From NCBI RefSeq assembly GCF_015706575.1, contig NW_024037076.1, forward strand, positions 2,356,001-2,420,000: a stretch of 64,000 bases of DNA, read 5' to 3'. Position 1 is the stretch's first letter. Each line of letters starts with the position of its first letter. The notes below the pieces were generated by a model. The model saw only the letters and a list, made by a program, of their open reading frames with translations. It was not told where the DNA came from and searched no databases. Position numbers and translations under genes: made by a program. The stretch comes from Patiria miniata (Eukaryota; Echinodermata; Asteroidea; Valvatida; Asterinidae). This document shows, in pieces, positions 44,081-55,800 of the stretch.

Positions 44081-46818
44081 AATGACCTTATCCACAGTAT
44101 CGCGTTATCCACTTTGAGCACGAAGAAAATTTCATTTAACGGAATCTCCAATTATGGTTGCTTCAAATATCACTTAAATCCTCTTTTCGTCGAACAAAAT
44201 GGCCGCCATCACAGTCGCCATACGGCTGTTTTACGCACACATCGGAAGTGTGCGACGAATGTAAAGTTGCACTGCATTCTGGGACAGTTTGAGGGCAGTA
44301 TTGTGGGTAATGTTACATTCCACCGACATCTAGTACAGAATCACTTCAAACTGTTGATTTGGGTTCCAGAATTATCACTAGGTTTGAGGAAGAATTTTCA
44401 CCAAGTGAATTTTGTAGTTTATATTTTCACCAACGTTGGAGAAGAAATTGAGCGACAAGTTCTCATTTATTTTTGTTTTTAATTTATTTGTTTTAGGATG
44501 TATATCTTTAACATCGTGTGCCAATGACCGTCACAAACCCAGTTATAGAAGGGCCTAGGTCCACAGTTTTTATTGGTCACAGCCAATAACAAATAACAGC
44601 CGGGATACTCTTAATAGAGAAGGACGAAATGTGCCACCGGCGACGAAGCGATCCGTCATTTTTTTTTCTCCCGCGCGCCAAAGCGAACTTATCATCGCCA
44701 CGCGCGCGTTTTTTTTCTTTTCCCACAAAGCTTCGGGCATTATAGTTTGCGATCTGAGCCGCCATATATCGCTTTATAAGATGATAATGAAGACGGTCGG
44801 TCTTTTACTTGAATTGTCAATACACAGACACGGACGTGAGGAGAACAGTAGAAATGTGGGCCAATTTTGCCGGCCCGAGAGGAGGTGGGGACAAAAATGG
44901 AACAGTCAATGTTTGGTTTGAACCGTCTACTGTTTAGGATTGCTGCGGTGTAATACATACGAAGCCGCCCTTGAATCGTGAGCAAGTGAATCGTTCCGCG
45001 GACGATGAAACAAAATTAGAGAAGGATATTTGATACCAATCGGTTGAAACGACCAGAAAACTTGAATAAATATCGCTGAAAGGTCGCCTCTTTTCTTTTT
45101 TGCCTTTTATGTCTGAAGGGGAGTGTGGACACAGGGGTTGGGGAAAATTCAATTACGTAATATCGTTTTACTGCTGTGTTTGCATAGAGCCTTGCGGGGA
45201 CGGAGGCCCAGAGTGCATTTGGCTAATTAATGGGTTTTCACTTTGCTACTGAGGAATATGCAGCCAGTCCGCGCTGGGCACTGGCGTATCATCACGCATG
45301 AATTTGTAATTTTATTTCGATAAGATCTCATATTCAAATTTAAAAAAAAATCATGCATCGATTTGTGCCATTCAATATCTGACACTGTTTCAAATGTTGT
45401 TCTCTAAACTTAAACCAAATTCTATTAAGCTTTGTGGGGTTTTTTTGAATAAATGTATTTGTATTTATTTTTGGATGGATTTATTAATACTGTAAAGTTA
45501 AATTTAAATTTATATTAACACTACTTACAGAGCATTAAGCGTTTAGTTATTTTCCCCCTTACTTTTGTAGAAGAGAAAACCAGATTTTTTGTATAATCCA
45601 CAAATTTCATAATTTTTGGAATCACTGACGACTAATGCATAAACCATCCTATAATGTATTTTTCAACATTATCGTTCGAGAAAAAAAAACCCAGAAATTT
45701 ATCATTTTGAATTTTCCCTCCAATCTATTTTAACTCTTTATTGTACAGTATCAATCTCGCTTATTTCAGTTACAAAAAGGTATGTTTTCAATGAAAATTT
45801 TATACCAAGACATTATTATTGTTAGACATAGAATCACAGTCTCAATATATATTTAGTTTCTCTCTATAAATAATAAATAATAAATTCCTTTGTAAGTTCC
45901 ATCAAAAATAAGTCACAGAAAATGCCCCCTGTTTAAAATTCCTCTCATAAATGTCGAGAGTGATTCCCGCGCGATGTGACAGACTCGAAGTGATAAAGGC
46001 AAATGGATGGTGTCCCCGTCATGAATATTATTGCGCGGAAGAACGCGGTGATTCCCGGCCAGCACGCGGCCCGTAGTTCCGGTACGAACGGTTAAGCCGC
46101 GTTTACAGTCGTTCCGTTCCCCGGGACGAAATCGACTTCAGGCCCCACAGTTAAAAGATGGATGGCCCGCTCCCCAGTCATTATCGCTCGACTCATGCAT
46201 TCCCTGCCCGATTTTTTATTAACACATTTCTTTCAATTATTCTGGCGGTAGTGTTGCTGCTGTGTTCCAATTTGTTAAACGAAAAAAATGAGAGAACAAA
46301 AAGAAACAAGAGTGAAAATATATTTTTATTGATGGTTTGGATTCGGGGAAGTGCTCTTTATGATTTGGCTTCGCGGAGTTGCGATGGAAAATTGCGAGAC
46401 AATAACGCTCGATTGTGTTTAAGGGGCGCGTGTCACGGTTAAACAATTAAAGGGGCTCATGCATCAATTTAACTCTGAAGCGAGCGAAAGTAGTTTTTGA
46501 AGTCTGAACTTTAAGTTTAATCTATGCCTTGCAAAATGTGGGCGCGACATCGCGATATTGAGACGTGATTGCGTCTTTGGCAATTTTTATTACGAGTGAT
46601 CGCCGCTTTTCTGATACATAAAAAATAGCTTGATTTTTTTGGGGGAGGGGGGACTTGAAAATTGGGCTATCCAGGAGAAAATAAAAAATATCCACGTCAT
46701 CAATCTTGTGGATTTTTAATGCTCAATGGCTCACTGGAAAACTCCCCCGAATACGGATTAAAACTGAGCTCAAAATTTTGCTAGTATCGATATAGCAAAC
46801 ATTTCACTATATGCATTA
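44081..46818. other. Intron 2, candidate regulatory blocks at 44600-44770, 45180-45330 and 45955-46160
   Basis: Three CpG-richer blocks contain homeodomain-type words (CTAATTAATGG near 45222, ATGAATATTATTG near 46020) and GATAA/GATAAG words (near 45318). The remainder is AT-rich. No exon is recognised. Function is inferred from composition and position only. Confidence 0.3.
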
Positions 46819-47226
46819 TAAAGGGCCAGATTAAAGACACGTAAGTTCAATTTCCTTTTCATGCATTTTGTTTGTTTTTAATCATTACTCCATTCAAAAT
46901 CCAAAGAAGGATGTTCCAAACCTAACCTGTTGAAGTTTCAGCTCAGTGGATATTACACTTTTGGAGAAAACTATGAAAAGCCATGCACAACCTTTTGATC
47001 ACGAAACATGATTTTGTCAATAGCACTCTTTATTCCAAAAATCGGTCAACTGACTGATCGTTGGAAATCACCTACATTTTTTAAATTTCTTCTAAATGAC
47101 AGCAAGCCAGACGGAATAAATGTCACGGGGTGTTTAGCATGATCTTCAATCCCAGTGAGCTTTTTGATAACAATTCTGTTGATTAATTTTGGGACAAATA
47201 ATACAAATGATCTTATTATGCCTTTA
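46819..47226 (+). mobile_element. Dispersed MITE family M1, copy d (most complete)
   Basis: It begins TAAAGGGCCAGATTAAAG and ends TTATTATGCCTTTAA. Inside are AAATCCAAAGAAGGATGTTC, CAGCTCAGTGGA, TTTTGTCAATAGCACT, CAGACGGAATAAATGTCACG and GACAAATAATACAAATG. The terminal TAAAGGG/CCTTTA pair forms short inverted ends. Confidence 0.8.
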
Positions 47227-48916
47227 AACCAATTTTGACAACACTCTTCACTTATTGCAACACAGAATCCGGCGCAGAACTTTCCCTTTAAGCGATGGTC
47301 CGAAAACAATACATTTTTTAAATTGTAATATTCATTTTGCACCCAAGCCAAACTTATTTTTTTTTAAGAAATTGTGGACCTCTCTAAAGTCATTCAGTTG
47401 TTCTAATTCATGTTCCCGTTTGACTTCTTTTGTCTGTTATTCTATGCTAATTTGGGGCATCGGGCCGACTGAAATGGATATGTATAAAAGAAGGTGAAGC
47501 GAGAAAAAAAAGGTGCAATGTTTAATGGTTAGAGGGAGAGTTAAATCTTTTTTAAGACTCTGTAAAGTGATACGTGAAACACTTCACAGATTTTCTCTCA
47601 GTCGCTCCCCGATGTTGGCTTTCGTTTCATAGTCAAGGTTTATATAGAATTAAAGAAAAAAAGAAGAGTTTATAAGGGCCGAGTATAAAAGGGTAAGGTG
47701 TATTTTCCCATGACACGGGAGACCGAGGTTCTATTTTTTGAGCGTGCACTGCGAAGGAGGGTATACGGGGTATCCGTAACACTTGGCCCGCTCCGGGCAA
47801 GCGGTTCATAGCGCGCAGGTGTCGGCGCGCGCGTGCGTTTCCTCTCAGAAGAAAAAAAAACCTCGAAAAGCCGCCGACTTTCCCCCTCCAGAGTTTACCC
47901 CTCCGAGGCAAAAATCGAGAATGTTTAGGGGTCGTGTGTATTTCCCCTCTTGTCTTACTCCTTTTACTCCTTTTTTTGAAAATATGGTATCGATCGGCTA
48001 GGAGTAGGGTTAGGATTAGCAGCAAGAGGATATAACCAAAAAAATGCCGTGTTTGTGGAAGCCTCCAATTATAACGCATGAATGGGATTATACAGGAGTG
48101 TTTTGACAAGAACCGATGGGCGCAAGCTTTCAAAAATCCCCCCACTTCCAAGGCCTCTGTGGTCTGAGTTAAGCCGGTACTTGAGTAGTTCCTAGCAGGG
48201 TAACATTAAGCCCCCCCCCCCCCCTCTTGTATGTATTCTCCTTCTTACCAAAAACAAAAAAAGTACGAGGCACGCGAGCGAGCAGGGGAGCGATCGACCG
48301 GGTGGGCCGGGCGAGCGGAACAAAAGCCCCCACGCGACCGGCACGAGCGACTGGACAACAACCTTTTGTCCGCGGGACGGGCCTCGCTCGATTCACCCCT
48401 TCTACTATACCGCTTGGCCGATTTTAAGACCCAACTTCCCTTCACCGCAGTAATCCCTAGACAATACCCCCTGATGAACGGCAACAAGTTGCATCCAAAG
48501 AAAAAAAAAATGAATTTGCAAAAAAAAGTCCCTTGAGAAAAACCCTTGCCGACTCACCCAGCGGGAATGATGTCGCACAGAAGAAAAGAAAACAACGACG
48601 ACATTTTACTGTTTTGGACGGCAGGAACTTTAAGCTATTTCAGGGTCGGTTGTGTAGACATCCTTTTATTCAATGGAGCAGACAGTGCCAGGTCTTACGA
48701 GAAAAAAAACAAACGAAACACAACCAGGACACTGGAACTGTAGTCAACAAGTCCTTATGTACGAGTATTTCTGTAGATTATGCACTTTGCATGTCACAGC
48801 ATGAAACGGCCGTAGGACATTTTTTTTTTTTACCAAAGACGCCATCTTTGAGAAATCGTTTAGCTGGGACTCCGTGTAACTGCCTGTGCTATTCAACTAC
48901 ACCGCGTTCTGCAGAC
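47227..48916. other. Intron 2, GC-rich block at 47740-48440
   Basis: The block is CpG-rich with C runs near 48211 and the longest minus-strand frame of the region (172 codons, 47633-48151). It contains one hydrophobic stretch but no recognisable domain, codon pattern or splice-consistent homology. It is best read as a noncoding CpG-rich element. Confidence 0.35.
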
Positions 48917-49310
48917 GTTCGTGTGATCGATTCTCAAAATTGAACATTCTTGGGATCGATTTTCAAATTGAAAATTCTTTGGAACGATTCTGAAATTGAA
49001 AATTCTTTGGAACGATTCTCAAAAAAATATTGGAATCGATTCTCATATTCAAATTTTTCTGATCAATTCTCAAAAAATGAACATTCTTAGCATCGATTGC
49101 CAAATTGAAAATGCTTTGGACCGATTTTCAAGTTAAAAATGTTTTGGGATCGATTCCCAAATTAAAAATGTCGGGGTTCGCTTCTCAAATTGAAACTTCT
49201 TGGGATCGCTTCTCAAATTGAACATTCTTGGGATCGATTCCCTAATCGAAAATTCTCGGGATCGATTCACAAATTGAAAATTCCGGGTATCGGTTCCCCA
49301 AATTGTCTTT
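48917..49310 (+). repeat. Minisatellite, about 34-bp unit, 11-12 copies
   Basis: The unit is near GGGATCGATTCTCAAATTGA plus AAATTCTT. The copies differ by substitutions and small indels. It lies 190 bp before the candidate enhancer at 49505. Confidence 0.92.
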
Positions 49311-49504
49311 GTTTAAAAATCACCTCCCAGATGCTTTAACATTGGGTGCGGGTTCCTTATTAACATAACAGTTCCCCGTGTGGGGGTTGTGTACGTTGTG
49401 TACTAACATAACCCAAACGCTTAAAACATTCTCTGTCTCCACTCAACAAACACACAAACATACTGATACAATATTTGCCGATTACCATATTTTTCTTCTT
49501 TTGT

Positions 49505-49640
49505 ATTGGCACGCGCCACCTGACACACAAAGGGGAAAGAATGCCTCATGAATATTAATGAGCACCGGTTGCTTCATTTGCATAGCGTACGCGGGAGAAC
49601 TGGTAAACATGTCGCGGTGCATAATTTTCAATTATGCACG
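49505..49640. promoter_or_regulatory. Candidate enhancer in Lmx1 intron 2
   Basis: In 135 bases there are an E-box CACCTG (49517-49522), ACAAAGG (SOX/TCF-like), a near-palindrome CTCATGAATATTAATGAG (49545-49562), and a perfect POU octamer ATTTGCAT (49576-49583). A 19-bp palindrome GCATAATTTTCAATTATGC (49619-49637) with 8-bp arms is of the paired homeodomain type. Such packing in non-repetitive intronic DNA is typical of developmental enhancers. Activity is inferred. Confidence 0.4.
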
Positions 49641-50870
49641 CGTTCCAGCCGCTATACAAAGACATTAACACAAAAAGGCCTACTTCCAAAAACCTTCATT
49701 TTCTATTATAATAATCAATAGCAATTCCAATTTAATATTATGCGCAAATTCCAGCACCTTGGAACCCAATAATGCCACTCAAACACACATCGTAGACCGT
49801 ATGAGTGTTTGTTCAGATTTTTTTTCTTTTCTTTTTTCATTAGCCAATAACTGGACCCGTGAATTTTTGATCATTTGTTTGTTGTCAAACACATCGGCGC
49901 GCCATCACTGACGTGACAGTCTTGGCCTGTATATCAGTGGAGGCATAAAATCCAGTCGATGAGACGTATCGACTTATTTACATCATCCATGCCAATATGG
50001 ATTCCGCTGACAATACCTACCACTGCGGTGTGGGGTGTCTGTTCAAATTTTGGCTGGCGTGGGGCGTTTTTGTAAGGGGGAGCCTCAGCGCACGTTGCAC
50101 GGTACGTGTAAGGGGCAACTTGGGCGCGATTTACGGCACAGACAGACTGACGACGTGTTCGTTTGTTTGCCCCGCACCTGAATAAAGAGAAAAAGTGCCC
50201 GACTCCACGGACATGGAAGAGGGAATGTGGGGTGAACATGTGCACGGTTGTTTCATGTCAAGCTGTGACGTGGGGAGTTCAGGACTTTCGCGACGGAACA
50301 AGCGGTCTGTTGGTTCATGAAACAGTCGTCGACTTCCGCATACAAAAAATATCAATGAGAACTTATGTCATTTTCAATCAATAATTAAACAGTTCCGACA
50401 CAATTTTAACCTTTCAATGGAATACAACATGACTAAATACATGCAGAAATTGACATGTTGGGCAATATAGGAAAATGTTGGCTTATAAGTTCTTAAAACA
50501 TGCAGAGCTTGCTTTGTTTTGAGTCGGTCGTGGAAAAAAGGCAGATGTCACATTATTGATGACACATTATATTGACGTCATTAAGAGGGCATATCATCTT
50601 TTCTTGATCTAAACCGATTGTTATTGCTCGTCCTGAATGAGGTCAACTGAAATGTAAGAATTTCTGCTAATCTGCTCTATAAACGGCCTTAAAAAATGGT
50701 TTTCGGATCTGCCTGTCTGCATTTGGACAAGCCAATGTTAGCAGAAGCTTCGAAAAACACAAATCCTGCTTAGGATCTAACCAGAACAGACAAAGTTACA
50801 TAGCTGATATGCATATCAACCCTTTACCGACCAGTATTTTTTTGTGAGCACACAACAATCTCTGAAGAAA
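49641..50870. other. Intron 2, nothing clearly recognised
   Basis: Unique-looking DNA with a moderately GC-rich stretch at 50000-50320 that has short frames on both strands and no known domain. TGACGTCA occurs near 50573. Confidence 0.35.
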
Positions 50871-51245
50871 ACAAGGTCGTGAGCAGCGAGCGAGCTATCA
50901 GGATCGTTTAGAGCCTATTGAGAGAGCAGTCACCCCAAATCCTGGACACCCCAAGACACAGACCTCTTGAAGAAGTGGAATATCAGAAGACCTGACACAC
51001 TGTTGCAGTTTCTCTCGAAGAGGAGAGACTGCGGAACCCTGGTGGTGTCCCGACGGTGTAGCAACACTCGGACCCACTCAGGAGTCGCGGACAAGTACCG
51101 ATGGGCTCCGCTGTATAGCTAGGGAGGCTTGTTTTTTAACTGCGGTGGGACGACCGAAGGCACAGGAAGGGCTCCGTTTCAAGAGCCCAGGCCCGAGTCC
51201 GGAAGGCGCGGATAGGGTGACTCGGGCTCCGGTGTGTGGTTGTGG
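50871..51245. other. GC-rich, hairpin-forming block
   Basis: It contains CCCGAGTC (51192-51199) perfectly complementary to GACTCGGG (51219-51226), and an imperfect pair CAGTTTCTCTC/GAGGAGAGACTG near 51007-51031. The block is bounded by AT-richer DNA on both sides and has no long open frame. It may be a structured noncoding RNA segment, an old repeat or regulatory DNA. Confidence 0.35.
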
Positions 51246-51644
51246 GATGTGTGTCAGTTAGAGAAGAAGAAAAAAGAGGTCGGGTGAAGAAGAGGACTGG
51301 GTGGATGGTTTGAGCGACGAGATGCTATGAGGTGACTCTTAATAGGTGTCTGACTGTGGAGGGAATGTAGATGGATCTAGATCGAGAGCAACCAATGGTT
51401 CCTTTGGTACGCTTAAACGTTCCTTACGGGTATAGGAAATAGGCAAAGCATCTCAGCAGAACAGCCAATCTTACTACCTAAACTCTGGTTTACCAAATCA
51501 ATCATCATTGAACGCCATCGCCGTTTCGTCTGTCCTGAACCAGAAAATTAGGCCTAACCACTACCTCTGGATACATCATTAAGCATTGTACACACTCAGT
51601 CTTGTGAACTAGGGACAATAATTAAACAATTACTTCATCCCAAG

Positions 51645-52014
51645 TTTGAAGGCAAATAGCATCATTTGCTGTTTATGCATTTTGTTCGTTTCCTATAATA
51701 ACATCACACAAAATCCACAGTGGAATGTTCAAAACCTAACCCGTTGAAGTTTCACTCTTCGAGAAAACAGTGAAAGGATATGCACAATATTTTGATCACC
51801 AAACACGACTTCGTCAAGGCACCCTTTATTACAAAACAAATCAGTCAATTGACCGATCGTTGGAAATCACCAACATTTCTTGATTTCTTCTAAATGACAG
51901 CAAGCCAGACGGAAAATTTCACGGGTGTTTTGTACCAGTGCGATCTTTAATCCAAGTAAGCATTTTTGATGATAATTCGGTAGGCTACCTTTGCAAATGA
52001 CGCTGTGCCTTTAA
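51645..52014 (+). mobile_element. Dispersed MITE family M1, copy e (clearest inverted ends)
   Basis: The left end TTTGAAGGCAAATAGCATCA and the reverse complement of the right end (TTAAAGGCACAGCGTCATTT) align over about 24 bp with mismatches. The interior follows the family order. It has no coding capacity. Confidence 0.8.
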
Positions 52015-52388
52015 GGTAAAAGGGATTCGGGTTCGGGTTCGGTTCACCGACTTGCGTGAACTCTGCATGTACGCGGTTCCAGATGTGAATGAAATATCGC
52101 CAGGGTCGGCCCGTAATATGGATCCGCATCTGATGATTTGATCGAATTCGGTTCCGCTTCCCTGCCCAACTCAGTTCCAGATGGCTAGAGAGAGCGGGAG
52201 TTTTTTAGCCAGAGATAACCTCAAAACAACACAGCTATCTTCAGTAGAAAGCACACATAGCGCAGCTACCTACCGTTAATGGCGCACTGATGCGCCGTAT
52301 ACAAGCACACAGGCGTGACCGTAATATGAATATTTGGGGGACTCATGCCGATTCCTGTGCAACTCAGTTATTAGATGATGTGAATAAC

Positions 52389-52830
52389 TGTGTAATGCAA
52401 TTGATAAGAGTACCTATATGCAATGCAATGGAAGATAATGTATAGGTACCCATGTAATGCAATGGAAGATAGTACCTATATAGGCCTTATGCAATGGGTG
52501 CTATGTAATGCAATGGATGCTATAGGTATATAATAATGCAATTGATGCTATATGTACCTGTGTAATGCAATGGATGAGAGTACTATATTTAATGCAATGG
52601 ATGCTATAGGTACCTATGTAATGCAATGGATTATGGTACACTATTTAATGCAATATAGGTACCTATGTTATGCAATGGAAGATATAGGTACCTATATAAT
52701 GGATTGGGTTATATGGGTACTATATTATTCAATGAATGATAGGTACCTATGTAATGCAAATGATGATATATAGGTACCAATGTAATGCAATGGATGATAT
52801 AGGTACATGTACTTACATGTATCTTTGTTA
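52389..52830 (+). repeat. Minisatellite, TAGGTACCTATGTAATGCAA-type unit
   Basis: About 14 copies of a 28-32 base unit TAGGTACCTATGTAATGCAA plus TGGATGATA. GGTACC palindromes recur in almost every unit. Tyr/Met-rich frames here are repeat products. Confidence 0.95.
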
Positions 52831-55800
52831 TGTACTGGAAAATATTTAGTAATATAATGCAGGGTTCAACAATAGTGCTACATGTGTTTAGTGACTTGTT
52901 AGTGTTGTTCAATTTGATATATTCAAAACATAATATGAATCATGTGCGTCAGCAGAGTGATTGCCCCTATAGATTAAAGTTAAACTATAGGTACATTGTA
53001 TGTAACAAAGTATGGGTGAAAATGTTTGGCAATGATATTCGTTAGACAATTCATTCGTATAAAGATTACTCAAATTCTAGTAACGTTATACAAAGTTTTA
53101 AGAAGTTGTCTACATGGCAGTTGCTATTTTGGTTTTTAGATTAAGTTTTAAATACCAAGTGGATTATTCTATGATCCGAAACATTCCATAACATTGCATT
53201 CATTATCAAGGAAACGATATAAAGATGTTAAACCCAAAAATACCGAATGCAAACTTTCATCAAACCTCACATTCAACTCAGTGTTTAGTCTAACATTTCG
53301 AAAAGCAACTGTCATTGTGAGTTACGGCAGTGGTCAAGTACTGGTCAATAAAAAACATACTAATTAGCGAAGTAAAAGTAGTTTCGACGACGCTTAATGT
53401 GTACAGTGATAATTTACGATTACCAAAAACACAGTTGTGCATATTTGGCCCAGCTGTTACCATGAAAGCCGCCATGTTGAATAAATTGACACACAAAGAC
53501 CAGATGTGGCGGGAACAATCAAAAGACAAAAAAATAAGCATCATCAGCTTTTTTTTTAGTTGTAGCAACTCCCGGCAAAATCAAGTTATCATTTCATGTT
53601 TGTTCGGCTACACGTGCCACCATGACGGTACATATATAGCTGGCGCAATCCTGATAACATTATGAAGGCTTTGGTAGTACTGGCACATGCAAATGCAATT
53701 AGAATCTTATTGTGAAATTAATCCATCAGCATTTTTTTTTACATTGCGAGATTTTGAATGAATAACCTGATACTGCGTAATAATCACAAAAGCACGAGAA
53801 AATAACAATTACGGTGGAACGCTACGGCGATCCGCCATGAGATTTTTGGTATCGCAAAGAGATTTTGTTACGCCATCTCTGGGTGATAATATTTTGGGGT
53901 AATAAAACGTGACACTACAGAGAACGGTATACCTGTCACATTTAATTGTGCACTGAATTAGCTTTAGACCACGGTAATAACAACTTCCCAATTTAATAAA
54001 CGTAGAAATACTATACCTTAAGGAAGCAGTGACGGCATAAGCTTTTTTTGTTCTTTTTATTTTGTGCGATTTGGACTGTTGTGAAATGGCCGCTTGTTAC
54101 ATATCTTTACAAGTCTTGTTTGACTGGTGCCTTTTCACGTTGAACCTCCGAGACTATCACAGTATACAAGGAACTAGACAACCTGCACTGGTCGCTTCCG
54201 AATCATATTGATATGCAAAGGTAAAAAAAAAAAAACTGTACAGAACCAGTTGTGGTAGGATGATGAACAAATGCGAAATAACCTTGGCGATTGAAAATGA
54301 AAAGATGCATAATTTGGTTCCACTTCAGTCGCGCTACACGTTATCAAGGGTGCTCCATACGGCTCTACCACCCATGTCGCAGCTCGTACATTATTGCATT
54401 CAACTGCGCGCCGTGACATCACCTTTCACCTCGACACATAATGAAAACATATTTCATTGAGAGACAATATTTTTTAGTCGGCCTTTTCAGAAGTGAGTTT
54501 TTTTCCCCTTTTTCGAGTGGGCCCTGGGTTGTTGCTGGGTAGCCGGGGCGTGGTGTACACTTAATGTCGGCGGGACGTTTTCGATTTATTGTACTGGGGA
54601 TAAAACAAGACGTAGGCCACGTGCAGCGGACAATACGACACTTTTATTGAGCTTTTTTTGGCGGGAAAAAATTGTAGCGAGCTCTCACTTTCTCTACATC
54701 TCTGTAAAATGCTGCGCGTGTTGGTTTTACCGAACAATTAAAGCTGCCATGCGCTTTGGTGTGTTTTCATCAGTGGGGGGAAGTTAAAAAAAAAGTTAAG
54801 TGTGTGGATCGATAAAAAAAGAAGACCGCTGGTTTGGGGGTTGGTCGTGGTGTGGTTTGGGCAAACACGGGGCGAGGGTTGTCGGGATGGGGATACAGGA
54901 GACACGTACGCGATCACTCATATAATGGAGAAGTTGACTTAGGGGAAGAGGGATTTTAGGTCTTCTGTCACGGGTAGGGGAAACAGGACTACCGTGTGTG
55001 TCGGCTGAACGTGGGCCGTCGTTGGCGGGGCTTTGCAGGTGCAGGGTCGGGCGAATTCCGTAGAGGGTTTCGTATGTATAAAGCGGAGATATATAGGTAT
55101 CATTTTAAAATGCGCAAGCATGGTGAGAATTGCTTTCAAAGGAACATAGACGTGACGACAATTCGGTAGCCCAAGTTACTGATGGATCGAAGACCTAAAC
55201 CAATGGCCTGAGGTCTTCAGAAATTCCGCAAAATAAATCTGAAAATTATGCTTAAAATTCCCTGGCTTACACCAAATTGTGTGCATCATATTTTTATTTT
55301 TTTTGCATTCACAGAAACAATGTAGGCCTACGGTTTTATCTTACCAGAGAACATTAATGATTAGGGTCAGGGTTAATGAGATATAATTTATAGAACTTTG
55401 AAAGTTTCAGGAAAACTTGGAAACGGACACTGTGGAAACTGAACACTTCTGCACGAGCTGATTGGTTGGTGTTTAGCAGATTCATGAATAATGCATTATA
55501 GTATCACTTCTTTATAGGCTGGAGCTATAATCAGGGCGTGGTAATACGGTATAGTCTCACCCCATTGGTTGTGAATACTAAGTTGATCTGAATATTGAAA
55601 TGCAACAGTCCTGCGACCAAAACTCACCTTGTGAAAATGGAGTAGTGTAGTTTGCAGTTCATTTAATTTCATCAACATTTCATTGTTCCTGTAACGACAA
55701 AATAAAACTGAAAGTATTTAGGCCCTTAATCAAGATCCGTGCATTAATACTCTATGTTAGCAAAATCTATCTGGATTTTTCTTCCTCTTTAGTGAGAAAA

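Noticed and set aside
47633..48151. 172-codon minus-strand frame with a hydrophobic segment
   Set aside because: It lies in a CpG-rich block where all frames tend to be open, matches no family, and has no supporting exon signals.
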